DNA of 64,000 nucleotides from Desulforegulaceae bacterium (GTDB taxonomy: Bacteria > Desulfobacterota > Desulfobacteria > Desulfobacterales > JACKCP01). The notes beneath the pieces are model-generated. The model saw only the letters and a program-made list of their open reading frames with translations, was not told the DNA's origin and ran no database searches. This document shows positions 1 through 8,040 of the stretch, one piece after another (position 1 is the first letter of the stretch; each line of letters starts with the position of its first letter). The stretch covers positions 1-64,000 of the forward strand of contig JAVETN010000011.1 of NCBI GenBank assembly GCA_034006035.1. The letters run 5' to 3'. The position numbers were made by a program, and so were the translations under genes.

Positions 1-2
1 AA

Positions 3-422
3 GAAGTCCAGAAAGAAGAAGTCCAGAAAGAAGAAGTCCAGAAAGAAGAAGTCCAGAAAGAAGAAGTCCAGAAAGAAGAAGTCCAGAAAGAAGAAGTCCA
101 GAAAGAAGAAGTCCAGAAAGAAGAAATCCAGGAAGAAGAAGTCCAGAAAGAAGAAGTCCAGAAAGAAGAAGTCCAGAAAGAAGAAATCCAGAAAGAAGAA
201 ATCCAGAAAGAAGAAATCCAGAAAGAAGAAGTCCAGAAAGAAGAAATCCAGAAAGAAGAAATCCAGAAAGAAGAAATCCAGGAAGAAGAAGTCCAGAAAG
301 AAGAAGTCCAGAAAGAAGAAGTCCAGAAAGAAGAAGTCCAGAAAGAAGAAATCCAGAAAGAAGAAATCCAGAAAGAAGAAATCCAGAAAGAAGAAGTCCA
401 GAAAGAAGAAGTCCAGAAAGAA
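3..422 (+). repeat. 15-bp tandem repeat, 28 copies, encoding EVQKE pentapeptides
   Basis: A 15-base unit (gaagtccagaaagaa) is repeated 28 times in frame from the window edge; it may extend further left. Copies vary only by GTC to ATC (Val to Ile) and, twice, AAA to GAA (Lys to Glu). The product is a Glu/Lys-rich, Gly/Pro-free stretch expected to form a long charged single alpha helix. The near-identity of the units suggests recent slippage expansion. Confidence 0.95.
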
Positions 423-785
423 ACAGCTCTTTCAGAAGAAGAAATAGCACAAAGAATATCAGTATTTCAAAATGAACTTGCCATGATTTGTCCTGTTTGC
501 AATGAGGGTAAAATTGTTGAAAATGAAACAGAAAAAGGAAAAGTTTTTTATGAGTGCACCAATAATTTATGCCATTTTATAAGCTGGGCAAAACCTTATC
601 ATTTCACCTGCCCTTTGTGTAGTAATCCGTTTTTAATAGAAGAGGTTTCAACTAATGGCTCAAAAGGGCTTAAATGTCAAAGGGCAACCTGCGATTATCG
701 CCAAGAGGGCCTGGGAAATCCAGGCCTATTTGCAAAACCCAAAAAAAAGAAAAGGATTGTCAGAAGGGTTAGAAGAAAAAAATAA
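3..785 (+). CDS. C-terminal part of a repeat-rich double zinc-ribbon protein (5' end outside window)
   Basis: The reading frame is open from the window edge to the TAA at 783-785, so this is the 3' part of a longer gene. About 140 residues of charged pentapeptide repeat (EVQKE and variants) are followed by a linker and two C4 zinc ribbons: CPVC paired with CTNNLC, then CPLC paired with CQRATC. The tail is very basic and ends RRVRRKK. Paired C4 ribbons near a basic C-terminus resemble the end of topoisomerase I, but the C-x4-C spacing and the repeat are not typical, and no catalytic domain is visible here. The internal ATG at 483 would start a ribbon-only protein, but the uninterrupted upstream frame makes that less likely. 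Identity unresolved. Confidence 0.6.
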   Translation, partial: EVQKEEVQKEEVQKEEVQKEEVQKEEVQKEEVQKEEVQKEEIQEEEVQKEEVQKEEVQKEEIQKEEIQKEEIQKEEVQKEEIQKEEIQKEEIQEEEVQKEEVQKEEVQKEEVQKEEIQKEEIQKEEIQKEEVQKEEVQKETALSEEEIAQRISVFQNELAMICPVCNEGKIVENETEKGKVFYECTNNLCHFISWAKPYHFTCPLCSNPFLIEEVSTNGSKGLKCQRATCDYRQEGLGNPGLFAKPKKKKRIVRRVRRKK

Positions 786-796
786 GAGTAAATTTT

Positions 797-1186
797 TTAA
801 TCAAGCACATGTTGTTTTGGGATTATAGTTGTGAATTCTCCTGTAAATACAAGCAAATCTTTAGAATAAACATTTACTTTGACAAAGATTTTATTTTTGT
901 CGGTTTTTAAGACTACAGCATCTGCAATGATAAGGTCTCCTATTTTAAGCGGCTTTAAAAACTTAGATGAGGATGCTGAAAGTACTACAAGGGGATGATT
1001 AACACATAGCATTGCAGCATAATCAGCAAGCCCAAAAATAAATCCTCCGTGAATAAGTCCTTTTTCATCCGCTGCCATTTCTTTGGTAAGTTTTAATTCT
1101 ACCTTGGCTTGGTTTTTTGTACATAAAACAGGAGTTCCGCAAAGTTTTTCGTTAATTAGTTTGTGAGTATTAATCTTTGATTTCAA
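797..1186 (-). CDS. PaaI-type hotdog-fold acyl-CoA thioesterase
   Basis: This 129-residue protein has the length and sequence pattern of a single hotdog domain. The stretch GLIHGGFIFGLADYAAM matches the central helix of PaaI/4HBT thioesterases, where the HGG segment binds the thioester and the following Asp is catalytic. It probably hydrolyses a small acyl-CoA; the substrate cannot be read from the sequence. The likely start is TTG at 1186, preceded by a strong GAGGAGG ribosome site, and it overlaps the end of the upstream histidine kinase gene by 17 bases, so translation is probably coupled. Confidence 0.75.
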   Translation of the reverse strand: MKSKINTHKLINEKLCGTPVLCTKNQAKVELKLTKEMAADEKGLIHGGFIFGLADYAAMLCVNHPLVVLSASSSKFLKPLKIGDLIIADAVVLKTDKNKIFVKVNVYSKDLLVFTGEFTTIIPKQHVLD

Positions 1187-2420
1187 AAATAAGTTCCTCC
1201 TCTGTATTTTTAAGCTCAGGTATTTTAAATTTAAAACATGAGCCTTTGTTTTCTTCGCTTTCTACCCAGATTTCCCCTTTATGAGCTTTAATTGCTAATT
1301 TGCAAAAGGACAGCCCAAGTCCTGAAGATGATTTGTTTGATTCAAGGTGAAAGTATTTATCAAAAATAAGTTTTTGATTTTCAAGGGGGATTCCTTTACC
1401 CAGATCTTTTACATAAAAAACAATACAATTATCTTCGATTTCAAATCCTGTTGAAATTGATTTAGAGCCGCTGTGAGTTATTGCATTCATAATAATGTTT
1501 TGAAGAACTCTTAAAAGAACTCCTCTGTCACCCCAGATAAAAGGTCCATCATTTTCCTTGTATTGGTGAGTGATTTCAAGTCCTTTGTTTTTTGCAACGG
1601 CAAAAAGTCTTGATGAAGCTTCAGTTAAAATTTCGGGCACAGAAATTTTTTCCAATATCAGATTAAGAGAGCCATCCTGAAGTCTTGTTATATCCAGCAG
1701 ATTTGAAATCATTGTATACATAGTGTCACAGCCGGACTGGGCAGCTTTTACATACTCAATGTTTTCATTATCAATGGTGTAGGACATTATATCAAGATTT
1801 GCAATAACTTCAGAAACAGGGCCTTTAAGATCATGAACCATCATTTGAAAGAATTCAGTCCTCATTTTTTCAAGCTTTTTAAGCTTTATGTTTTTTATTG
1901 AAAGTGTTTTTTGATTTTCTTCAAGCTTTTGAGTCAGTCGAAGGGTTTCTATCTGGCCGATTATTATTCCTGCAAGATCAAGAAGGATTTCCCTTTCTTC
2001 GTCTGAAAAACAGTCCTGACCTTTTTTTCCAGTAAGGTTGATTACTCCTATAACTTCATCCTTAATTATTATGGGGATTACAAGAAATGCCCTTGTCTTG
2101 TATTTCCCTTTTTGCCGACGTTCACCATCAAAGTCTTGAGGGTCATTTACATATAAAGGTTTTTTGTTTTTAAAAACCCAGCATGAGGGGCTTTCAGAGT
2201 TAAGCGGTTGTTTAATTCCTACAAGTTCAGGGTTTGTTGAAGCTGCAACTTCCATGCTCAGCCTGTTTTTTTTAATCATTATTGAGCCTTTGGAAGTTTC
2301 TGTTATAAGGGTGAGAAAGTAAATTAGCTCCATTAATTTTTCTGAATTTGACTTAGATTGATTGTTTGAGATTTTAATTATCTTTTTTATGAAACCCAAA
2401 ATATCCATAGACTTGCTCAT
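1170..2420 (-). CDS. GAF-domain sensor histidine kinase
   Basis: A soluble sensor kinase of about 416 residues without membrane segments. The first half is a GAF domain (PSCWVFKNKKPLYVND is typical), followed by a short coiled coil, the H-box HDLKGPVSEV with the phospho-accepting His, and an HATPase_c domain with N-box (NAITHSG), G1 (DLGKGIP) and G2 (GLGLSF). The ATG at 2420 is preferred over 2432 because GGAG lies six bases before it. It sits 63 bases downstream of a response regulator gene on the same strand and probably phosphorylates that protein. Its signal is unknown; GAF suggests a small cytosolic ligand or redox cue. Confidence 0.85.
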   Translation of the reverse strand: MSKSMDILGFIKKIIKISNNQSKSNSEKLMELIYFLTLITETSKGSIMIKKNRLSMEVAASTNPELVGIKQPLNSESPSCWVFKNKKPLYVNDPQDFDGERRQKGKYKTRAFLVIPIIIKDEVIGVINLTGKKGQDCFSDEEREILLDLAGIIIGQIETLRLTQKLEENQKTLSIKNIKLKKLEKMRTEFFQMMVHDLKGPVSEVIANLDIMSYTIDNENIEYVKAAQSGCDTMYTMISNLLDITRLQDGSLNLILEKISVPEILTEASSRLFAVAKNKGLEITHQYKENDGPFIWGDRGVLLRVLQNIIMNAITHSGSKSISTGFEIEDNCIVFYVKDLGKGIPLENQKLIFDKYFHLESNKSSSGLGLSFCKLAIKAHKGEIWVESEENKGSCFKFKIPELKNTEEELIFEIKD

Positions 2421-2483
2421 CTTAATCTCCATTGGAAGAGTTCTTTATAAAAGTTTTAAGTTCTGTTTATTGGCAGTCAATTG

Positions 2484-3635
2484 TTAAGTATTAAGTTTAA
2501 GAAGTTTTTTTACCTCTTCATTTGTGGGCATGATTTTTTCAAGCTTTCTTAATATTTCATCAGCTCTTAAGGCCTGTTTCATTGCCATGAATGATTTGGC
2601 AAGCATTAAATTTGCTTCAAAATTTTCAGGTTCAGTCTTGGTGATTTTTGTACAATAATCAATTACTTTTCCAGGCTGTTTAAAGTTGTTGTAAATTCTT
2701 GCAATGGTAAGCAAAACATCTGTTCGTTCTGGATAAAAAGTTTGAAGCTCTTCAAGAAGTTCCAGGGAATCTTCATAATGTTTGTGTTTAAGGTATAAAA
2801 AAGCAACTTCTTCTTTTTGAACAAGAGGGTCTTCTGCAAGTTCAAACACTTTGTTAAACAAAGGTTTTGCTTTTGCTATATTGTTGTTGGCAAGAAGAAT
2901 TTTTGCAAAATTAAATGCTCTTTCATAATGTCTTGGGCTTATTTTCATAGCTCTTTCAAAGAACTTGCCAGCTTTTTCAATATCATTTTTTTTAAGATAG
3001 ATTTCCCCAAGATGGTGGTATGCATAAACATCAAGCCTGTTCATTTTTGCTGCTCTTAAAAAGCATTTTTCAGCATTTGTCATTTCGTTTTTTTTATAAA
3101 AAAGAGAACCTAAAACCCTTATTGGACGAGAAGATTTTGGTTCAGCAATTATTGCTTTTTTGGAAATTTCTATGGCTTTGTCCAATTCTCCTGACTCGGC
3201 AAGCTCTCTTGCTTCTTTGAGTAAAACCATGAATTTTGGGGGGGTATTGTATTTTTCTATTACTCCCTTAATTTTGTTTTCAAGGGATTTGACTGTGAGC
3301 GGTTTTAAAATATAGGCGTCAATGTCTGATTCTGCAGCTTCTGCAACAATTTCTTTGTTTGATTCGGCTGTGATCATAATCACAGGCATATCCCTGAGTT
3401 TTTTGTTGTTTCTTATATGCTCCAAAACTTCTATGCCTTTCATTTTTGGCATATTCCAGTCTATTATTGCAAGATCAAAGTCTCTTTGGCTCATGGCTTT
3501 AAGTGCAAGCTCTCCGCTATAACACAGGGTGAATGAACTTCCGTATTTTAGGATTTTCATCATATTACGGATTGATTTGCACATGTTTTCCATATCATCT
3601 ACAATAAGAACGTTCATTTTGTTGATGTCTATCAT
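2484..3635 (-). CDS. Response regulator: receiver domain fused to TPR repeats
   Basis: Residues about 5-125 form an intact receiver: the acidic pair in LIVDD, the phospho-acceptor Asp in LAIIDWNMPK, Thr in VIMITAES and Lys in AYILKPL are all present. The rest is made of tetratricopeptide repeats (for example CFLRAAKMNRLDVYAYHHLG and FFERAMKISPRHYERAFNFA), with no DNA-binding or enzymatic output domain. Phosphorylation therefore probably controls a protein-protein interaction. It is the first gene of the kinase-thioesterase operon and diverges from comF with a 79-base gap. Partner and process unknown. Confidence 0.8.
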   Translation of the reverse strand: MIDINKMNVLIVDDMENMCKSIRNMMKILKYGSSFTLCYSGELALKAMSQRDFDLAIIDWNMPKMKGIEVLEHIRNNKKLRDMPVIMITAESNKEIVAEAAESDIDAYILKPLTVKSLENKIKGVIEKYNTPPKFMVLLKEARELAESGELDKAIEISKKAIIAEPKSSRPIRVLGSLFYKKNEMTNAEKCFLRAAKMNRLDVYAYHHLGEIYLKKNDIEKAGKFFERAMKISPRHYERAFNFAKILLANNNIAKAKPLFNKVFELAEDPLVQKEEVAFLYLKHKHYEDSLELLEELQTFYPERTDVLLTIARIYNNFKQPGKVIDYCTKITKTEPENFEANLMLAKSFMAMKQALRADEILRKLEKIMPTNEEVKKLLKLNT

Positions 3636-3714
3636 TTGTGTGGAGCTCCGTAGTGTAAATGGTTGCAGTTTTATTATTTAAATTGGCATTATATACCAAA
3701 AAAAAGAACAGACC

Positions 3715-4428
3715 ATGAAAAATCTGATTTATCCTGATATTTGCTTTATTTGTAAAAATTTTTTTGAATACAAAGGGTTAAAAGAAGAAAAGTTTAAATT
3801 TCCAGGAGATTTTAACGAAGTGTTTTGCGATGTTTTATGTCCTGAGTGTTTAAGCAAAGTTTTTTTTGTTCAGGGTAGAATAAAAGATTTGTTTGCTGAT
3901 AAAAAGTTTTTATCTTCAATTAATTCACCTTTTATTTATCAGGATTCTATTGTGGACATAGTACATTTGTTAAAGTACAATTATAAAACATTTTTTGCTG
4001 AAAAAATTTCATGGTTCATTTTAAAAACATATCTGGAATTTTATAAAAATCAGGTCCATGATCTGGCGGTGTTTGTTCCCATGCATAAAAAAGCTTTTAG
4101 GAAAAGGGGATTTAATCAAACCTATCTGATTGCTATAGAAACACAAAATCTTGCAAAAAAATACAGAGTTGATTTTCCTGAAATTAATAAAAATGTTTTA
4201 ATAAAAATAAAAAACACAAGATCCCAGGCAGGATTAAAAAAAGAGGAAAGAAGAAAAAATATTTCCAATGTTTTTAAAGTAAAAAATTCTTTTCTTGTTA
4301 AGGGAAAAAAAGTCTTAATCATAGATGATGTTTGTACAACAGGCTCTACACTTGAAGAATGTGCAAAAACACTTGTAAAGTCCGGTGCCCAATGCGTGGA
4401 TGCAATAACCTTTGCAAGAGCTGTTTAA
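3715..4428 (+). CDS. comF: ComF family phosphoribosyltransferase-like protein
   Basis: The protein of 237 residues begins with a Cys-rich zinc-finger-like segment (CFICKNFF near the start and CDVLCPECL later) and ends with a type I phosphoribosyltransferase domain whose PRPP loop is VLIIDDVCTTGSTLEECA. RKRGFNQ is another ComF family signature. ComF proteins are linked to DNA uptake in Haemophilus and Bacillus and to recombination or replication restart; an enzymatic product is not established. Downstream genes are on the same strand with short gaps, so it may lead an operon to selD. Confidence 0.85.
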   Translation: MKNLIYPDICFICKNFFEYKGLKEEKFKFPGDFNEVFCDVLCPECLSKVFFVQGRIKDLFADKKFLSSINSPFIYQDSIVDIVHLLKYNYKTFFAEKISWFILKTYLEFYKNQVHDLAVFVPMHKKAFRKRGFNQTYLIAIETQNLAKKYRVDFPEINKNVLIKIKNTRSQAGLKKEERRKNISNVFKVKNSFLVKGKKVLIIDDVCTTGSTLEECAKTLVKSGAQCVDAITFARAV

Positions 4429-4445
4429 TATAAGGAGTAAATAAA

Positions 4446-5237
4446 ATGCTTGAATTAAATCAGGTTAAATCAGGGTTTGTTCAGTTTGATGTTGTTTACG
4501 GAAATTATGAACACAATTTTAGTGAAGTTGAAAAAGGTCTTGAAATCTTAAATAAAAAAGAAACAGAGCTTGTAGTTCTTCCTGAAATGTGGAGCTGTGG
4601 ATTTGATTATAATTCTCTTAGGGAGCATTGTCTTAAAACTCCGGAAATAATTGAAAGACTATGCGGTTTTGCAAAAAAATATTCCATGGTTATTACTGGA
4701 TCCCTTCCTGAACTGGATGAAAATAAAATTTACAACACAGCCTATGTGATTGAAAAAGATGGAACAATAAACAGCTCATATAGAAAGGTTCATCTTTTTT
4801 CACTTGCAGGAGAGCATAAGAGATTTTCTAGAGGTGAAAAGGCAGTGGTTGCACAGACTTCAATAGGAAAGCTTGGTCTTTTAATCTGCTATGATTTAAG
4901 GTTTCCTGAGCTTTCAAGAACAATTACTGATATGGATGCTGATATAATTGCTGTAAGTGCTCAATGGCCTCTTGCCAGGCAGTCTCACTGGGAAATTCTT
5001 CTCCAGGCCAGAGCAATTGAAAACCAGTTGTTTATCATAGGATGTAATAGAACAGGAAGTGATACCAGGGAATATGGTGGAGGTTCTTTGATTGTTTCTC
5101 CTAAAGGCAGGCTTTTGTACAAAGCAGAAAACAAATTTGAGGCAGGTTTTGCAAAGCTTGAATTTATGGAAATGATAGAGTACAGATCCCAGATCCCTTC
5201 TCTTGAAGAAAGAGTGCCAGAAGCTTATAAATCCTGA
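4446..5237 (+). CDS. Carbon-nitrogen hydrolase (nitrilase superfamily, omega-amidase-like)
   Basis: The Glu-Lys-Cys triad of the nitrilase superfamily is visible: Glu in VVLPEMWSCGF, Lys in SYRKVHLFS and Cys in GLLICYDLRFPELSR. The length of 263 residues and the wording of these motifs fit the omega-amidase/YafV branch, which deaminates alpha-ketoglutaramate or similar amides left by transaminases. No signal peptide is present, so it is cytosolic. It lies 17 bases after comF and 14 before pgeF. The exact amide substrate is an inference. Confidence 0.85.
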   Translation: MLELNQVKSGFVQFDVVYGNYEHNFSEVEKGLEILNKKETELVVLPEMWSCGFDYNSLREHCLKTPEIIERLCGFAKKYSMVITGSLPELDENKIYNTAYVIEKDGTINSSYRKVHLFSLAGEHKRFSRGEKAVVAQTSIGKLGLLICYDLRFPELSRTITDMDADIIAVSAQWPLARQSHWEILLQARAIENQLFIIGCNRTGSDTREYGGGSLIVSPKGRLLYKAENKFEAGFAKLEFMEMIEYRSQIPSLEERVPEAYKS

Positions 5238-5251
5238 TTGAGGTTTTTATT

Positions 5252-6004
5252 ATGGTTGATTATGCAAAAGCTCCGGTTTTTGAAAATATAAAAAATCTTT
5301 ATCATGGTTTTTTTTTCAGAACTGGAGGAAAAAGTGTTTCTCCTTTTGATTCTTTAAATGTTTCCTTTGACGTAGGTGATAAAGAATCTGATGTAGTAAG
5401 GAATCGTAAATTTATTCTAAATGAACTTGGGTTTGATAAAATGATCTCTGTTAATCAGGTTCATGGAATTTCACATTATATTCCAAATCCCCTTGAAGGT
5501 GCTTATGGTGAACATTTTTTAAAAAAAGAAGATGCAGACATTTTAATAACAGATAATCCAGGGCAGCTTCTTTTGATAAAAACAGCAGATTGCCAGCCTA
5601 TTTTAATTGTAGATTCTAAAAAAAGAGTTTGTGCAGCAGTTCATTGCGGATGGAAAGGGCTTGTTTCAAATATAATAGTGAAAACACTTGATATAATGAT
5701 GGAAAAATACGGATCTTTACCAAAAGATTTGTCAGTTGCAATAGGTCCTTCCCTTGGTCCCTGCTGTGCTGAGTTTGTTAATTATAAAAAAGAGATTCCT
5801 GAATCACTTTGGGAATTCAGGATAGGAGACTATAATTTTGATTTAAGGGAAATTTCAAAACAATATTTTCTTAAATTAGGGGTTGAAGACAGAAACATTT
5901 GGATTGATCAAAATTGCACCAAATGCAGGGAGGATTTTTATTTTTCCTATAGAAACAATAAAGTCACTGGCAGGCAGGCATCTGTTATAGGGTGGAAACT
6001 TTAG
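5252..6004 (+). CDS. pgeF: PgeF/YfiH family (LACC1-like) peptidoglycan editing factor
   Basis: The metal-binding and active-site signatures of the multicopper-oxidase-like YfiH family are all present: NQVHG, TADCQPILI, AAVHCGWKGL and GPSLGPCCAEF. Members act as purine nucleoside phosphorylase/adenosine deaminase type enzymes and, in E. coli, as an amidase that corrects peptidoglycan precursors containing Ser instead of Ala. The 250-residue length is normal. A CxxC pair (CTKC) near the C-terminus fits the ending seen in this family. It is cotranscribed with the amidase upstream and probably with the selD pair downstream. Confidence 0.85.
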   Translation: MVDYAKAPVFENIKNLYHGFFFRTGGKSVSPFDSLNVSFDVGDKESDVVRNRKFILNELGFDKMISVNQVHGISHYIPNPLEGAYGEHFLKKEDADILITDNPGQLLLIKTADCQPILIVDSKKRVCAAVHCGWKGLVSNIIVKTLDIMMEKYGSLPKDLSVAIGPSLGPCCAEFVNYKKEIPESLWEFRIGDYNFDLREISKQYFLKLGVEDRNIWIDQNCTKCREDFYFSYRNNKVTGRQASVIGWKL

Positions 6005-6018
6005 TTGGGATTTAGAAA

Positions 6019-6282
6019 ATGCATAAAATGATTTTTGTATTAAAAAATTTTTTATTTATTTTTCACCTTGGTTTGGGTACAAGGCACTTTGGAGTAAATA
6101 ACAAGCTTTGGTCAAAAGACAGTTCTATTTTTTCTGTTCCCTTTTATAAGGGTATATTAACTTTTCCAGGAAGAATTAGAATGATGAAAAAAAGGGCTTT
6201 TATGGGTTTTATGCCATTTAATGAGGCAAAAAGGCTTTTTCCTTTATATGCAAAAAAAAATTATAGGAACGATTATAAATGA
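6019..6282 (+). CDS. Unknown 87-residue basic protein translationally coupled to selD
   Basis: I do not recognise this protein. It is basic and aromatic-rich, with a hydrophobic N-terminal stretch (MIFVLKNFLFIFHLGLG) and a conserved-looking middle (KGILTFPGRIRMMKKRAFMG). Its TGA overlaps the ATG of selD (ATGA at 6279-6282), which argues that it is translated and that selD translation depends on it. The gap to pgeF is 14 bases. It could be a small partner of selenium metabolism or a leader-like gene; nothing in the sequence decides this. Confidence 0.55.
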   Translation: MHKMIFVLKNFLFIFHLGLGTRHFGVNNKLWSKDSSIFSVPFYKGILTFPGRIRMMKKRAFMGFMPFNEAKRLFPLYAKKNYRNDYK

Positions 6283-7340
6283 GTGGTTGTAAATCTTATA
6301 AAAATCCTCCAAGGCTTACTGAAACAGTAAAAGCTTCGGGCTGAGCGGCTAAAATAGGGCCGGAGGTTCTGGCCGAGATAGTCAAAGGGTTTCCCAAAAC
6401 TAATAATAAAAATGTTATTGCAGGCTTTGAAAACTCTGAAGATGCTGGTGTTTATAAGATTTCTGATAAGTTTGCTCTTGTTCAGACCCTGGATTTTTTG
6501 ACTCCTATAGTAGATGATCCCTTTGTTTTTGGACAGATTGCAGCGGCAAATTCTTTGAGTGATGTTTATGCAATGGGAGGAAAGCCTCTTACTGCAATGA
6601 ATATTGTGTGTTTTCCTTCTTCAATTTATCCTCCTGATGTTTTAAAAGAAGTTCTTGATGGAGGCAGAAGTAAAATTGATGAATCTGGGGCAGTTCTTCT
6701 TGGAGGCCATAGTGTTGAAGACGATGAATTTAAATATGGTCTTTCTGTTACAGGTACAATTGATCCAAAAAATGTAAAAAGAAATTCTGATTCAACTAAA
6801 GGCCAGGATATAATTTTAACCAAAGCTCTTGGAACCGGAATAATTGCAACAGCTTTAAAAGGCGGAGTAGCTGATGAACTGTCAATAAATAAAATGATTG
6901 AAGTTATGATCTGTCTTAATAAATTTATAATTGAAATTATTGAAAATTATGAAATCGGCGGAGTTACAGATGTTACAGGTTTTGGGCTTGGAGGTCACCT
7001 TATGGAAATGGCTGTTGCCTCCCAAAAAAAAGTTTTTCTTTATTCAGAAAAACTTCCATTGCTGCCTATGGCCTTAGATTATGCAGAAATGGGACTGATT
7101 CCTGCAGGAGCATATAGAAACAGGAAGTATTGCAAGGACCATCTTCTGATTAAATCAAAAATAAATAAAGCTCTTGAAGATATAATTTTTGATCCCCAGA
7201 CTTCAGGAGGGCTTTTAGTTACTTGTGATAAAAAGTTTTCTAAAGATATTTTGGGAAAAATACGAAATTCAAATGTTAGGGCTGAAATTATCGGTGAAGT
7301 TGTGGATGACGATAAAAACGGTATTGTTGAGGTTTTTTAA
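6279..7340 (+). CDS. selD: Selenide, water dikinase (selenophosphate synthetase), selenocysteine-containing
   Basis: SelD makes selenophosphate from selenide and ATP, the donor for selenocysteine tRNA. Starting at the ATG overlapping the previous gene, codon 22 is TGA (6342-6344) within KASGUAAKIG, exactly where SelD has its catalytic Cys or Sec, with the essential Lys three residues later. The frame then runs uninterrupted into QTLDFLTPIVDDPF, the AIRS-type core (GGHSVED, TDVTGFGLGGHL) and DPQTSGGLL. The total of 353 residues is the usual length. A hairpin with a GU-containing loop just after the TGA fits a bacterial SECIS. A conventional start at 6498 would lose the active site. A functional Sec-insertion machinery must therefore exist in this genome. 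Confidence 0.93.
6342..6378 (+). promoter_or_regulatory. Selenocysteine TGA codon and bacterial SECIS hairpin in selD
   Basis: The TGA at 6342-6344 is followed 13 bases later by a six-pair stem, GGCCGG (6358-6363) with CTGGCC (6369-6374), one pair being G-U, closing a five-base loop AGGTT. Bacterial SECIS elements sit within about 40 bases after the UGA and expose G-U in the loop for SelB; this one matches in position and loop. Folding was done by eye. Confidence 0.8.
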
Positions 7341-7421
7341 CCAAAGGGGCCTTGTAAGGGGGTTTTTCGTTGACTGGGTTTTTTAATTATGGTAGGCGAC
7401 GTTTTAAATGGAGATTTATGA

Positions 7422-7634
7422 ATGGGTCAAATGAAGTGGTTTAAAGAGATTTCCTTGTTTGGAAGTGTGGGGCTTAGTTTTGCTTTATCCATATTTATAG
7501 GACTCTTTTTTGGGATTTGGCTTGACAAAGTTTTCTCTTTGTCTCCTATTTGTACCTTTGCAGGACTTTTTTTAGGAATATGTGCTGGATACAATGGCAT
7601 TATTAAATTGATTAAAAGGATAAATAAACTCTGA
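7422..7634 (+). CDS. atpZ: AtpZ-type FO-associated small membrane protein
   Basis: A 70-residue protein with two membrane segments separated by a short polar loop (IWLDKVFSLSP). Size, layout and the GxxxGxWLD pattern match AtpZ, the small companion of AtpI encoded at the start of many F-type ATP synthase operons. AtpZ/AtpI have been connected with Mg2+/Ca2+ supply and with c-ring assembly. Its stop overlaps the first base of the next gene, so the two are coupled. Confidence 0.8.
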   Translation: MGQMKWFKEISLFGSVGLSFALSIFIGLFFGIWLDKVFSLSPICTFAGLFLGICAGYNGIIKLIKRINKL

Positions 7635-8038
7635 TGAGCAACTCTATGGACAAAGTTCCCCAGGTAAGAATAATAAAATTTGTTACAATTTCCAACTGGG
7701 TTCTTCTTCTTGTTTTCAGTTTGGCTTCATTCCCTTTAAAATCGTATAATTTTACCTCGGGAATAATTCTTGGAGGACTTATAGTATGTGTAAATTTTCA
7801 TCTCCTTTCCAGGACTTTAAAAAAAGCTTTTGTTCCAGAAAAGCTTAAAAGTCATCAAAGCGTAATAGTAAAGTATTATATCCGCTTATTCATAAGCGGG
7901 GTGATTATATTTTTATTGCTGGCAAACAATATTGTTGCTCCACCAGGTCTTATTCTTGGTGTATCTGTTGTGGTTGCAAGTTTTTTTCTTGCCAGTATTC
8001 TTGAAATTAAGAAAATAATTTTTAAGGAGGCTGTGTAA
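7634..8038 (+). CDS. atpI: ATP synthase protein I (AtpI-like)
   Basis: A 134-residue integral membrane protein with four predicted helices, the pattern of ATP synthase subunit I. AtpI acts as a chaperone for c-ring assembly. It lies between atpZ (one-base overlap) and atpB (two-base gap), which is the best support because AtpI sequences are poorly conserved. Confidence 0.78.
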   Translation: MSNSMDKVPQVRIIKFVTISNWVLLLVFSLASFPLKSYNFTSGIILGGLIVCVNFHLLSRTLKKAFVPEKLKSHQSVIVKYYIRLFISGVIIFLLLANNIVAPPGLILGVSVVVASFFLASILEIKKIIFKEAV

Positions 8039-8040
8039 GA

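Noticed and set aside
1-422. Tandem repeat as a CRISPR array
   Set aside because: Units are contiguous 15-mers with no spacers and lie in an open reading frame.
483-785. A separate 100-residue zinc-ribbon gene starting at 483
   Set aside because: The same frame is open upstream through the repeat to the window edge, and no ribosome site precedes the ATG.
6279-6497. selD as a pseudogene or with a start at 6498
   Set aside because: The single TGA falls at the Sec site and a SECIS-like hairpin follows; the rest of the frame is intact and conserved.
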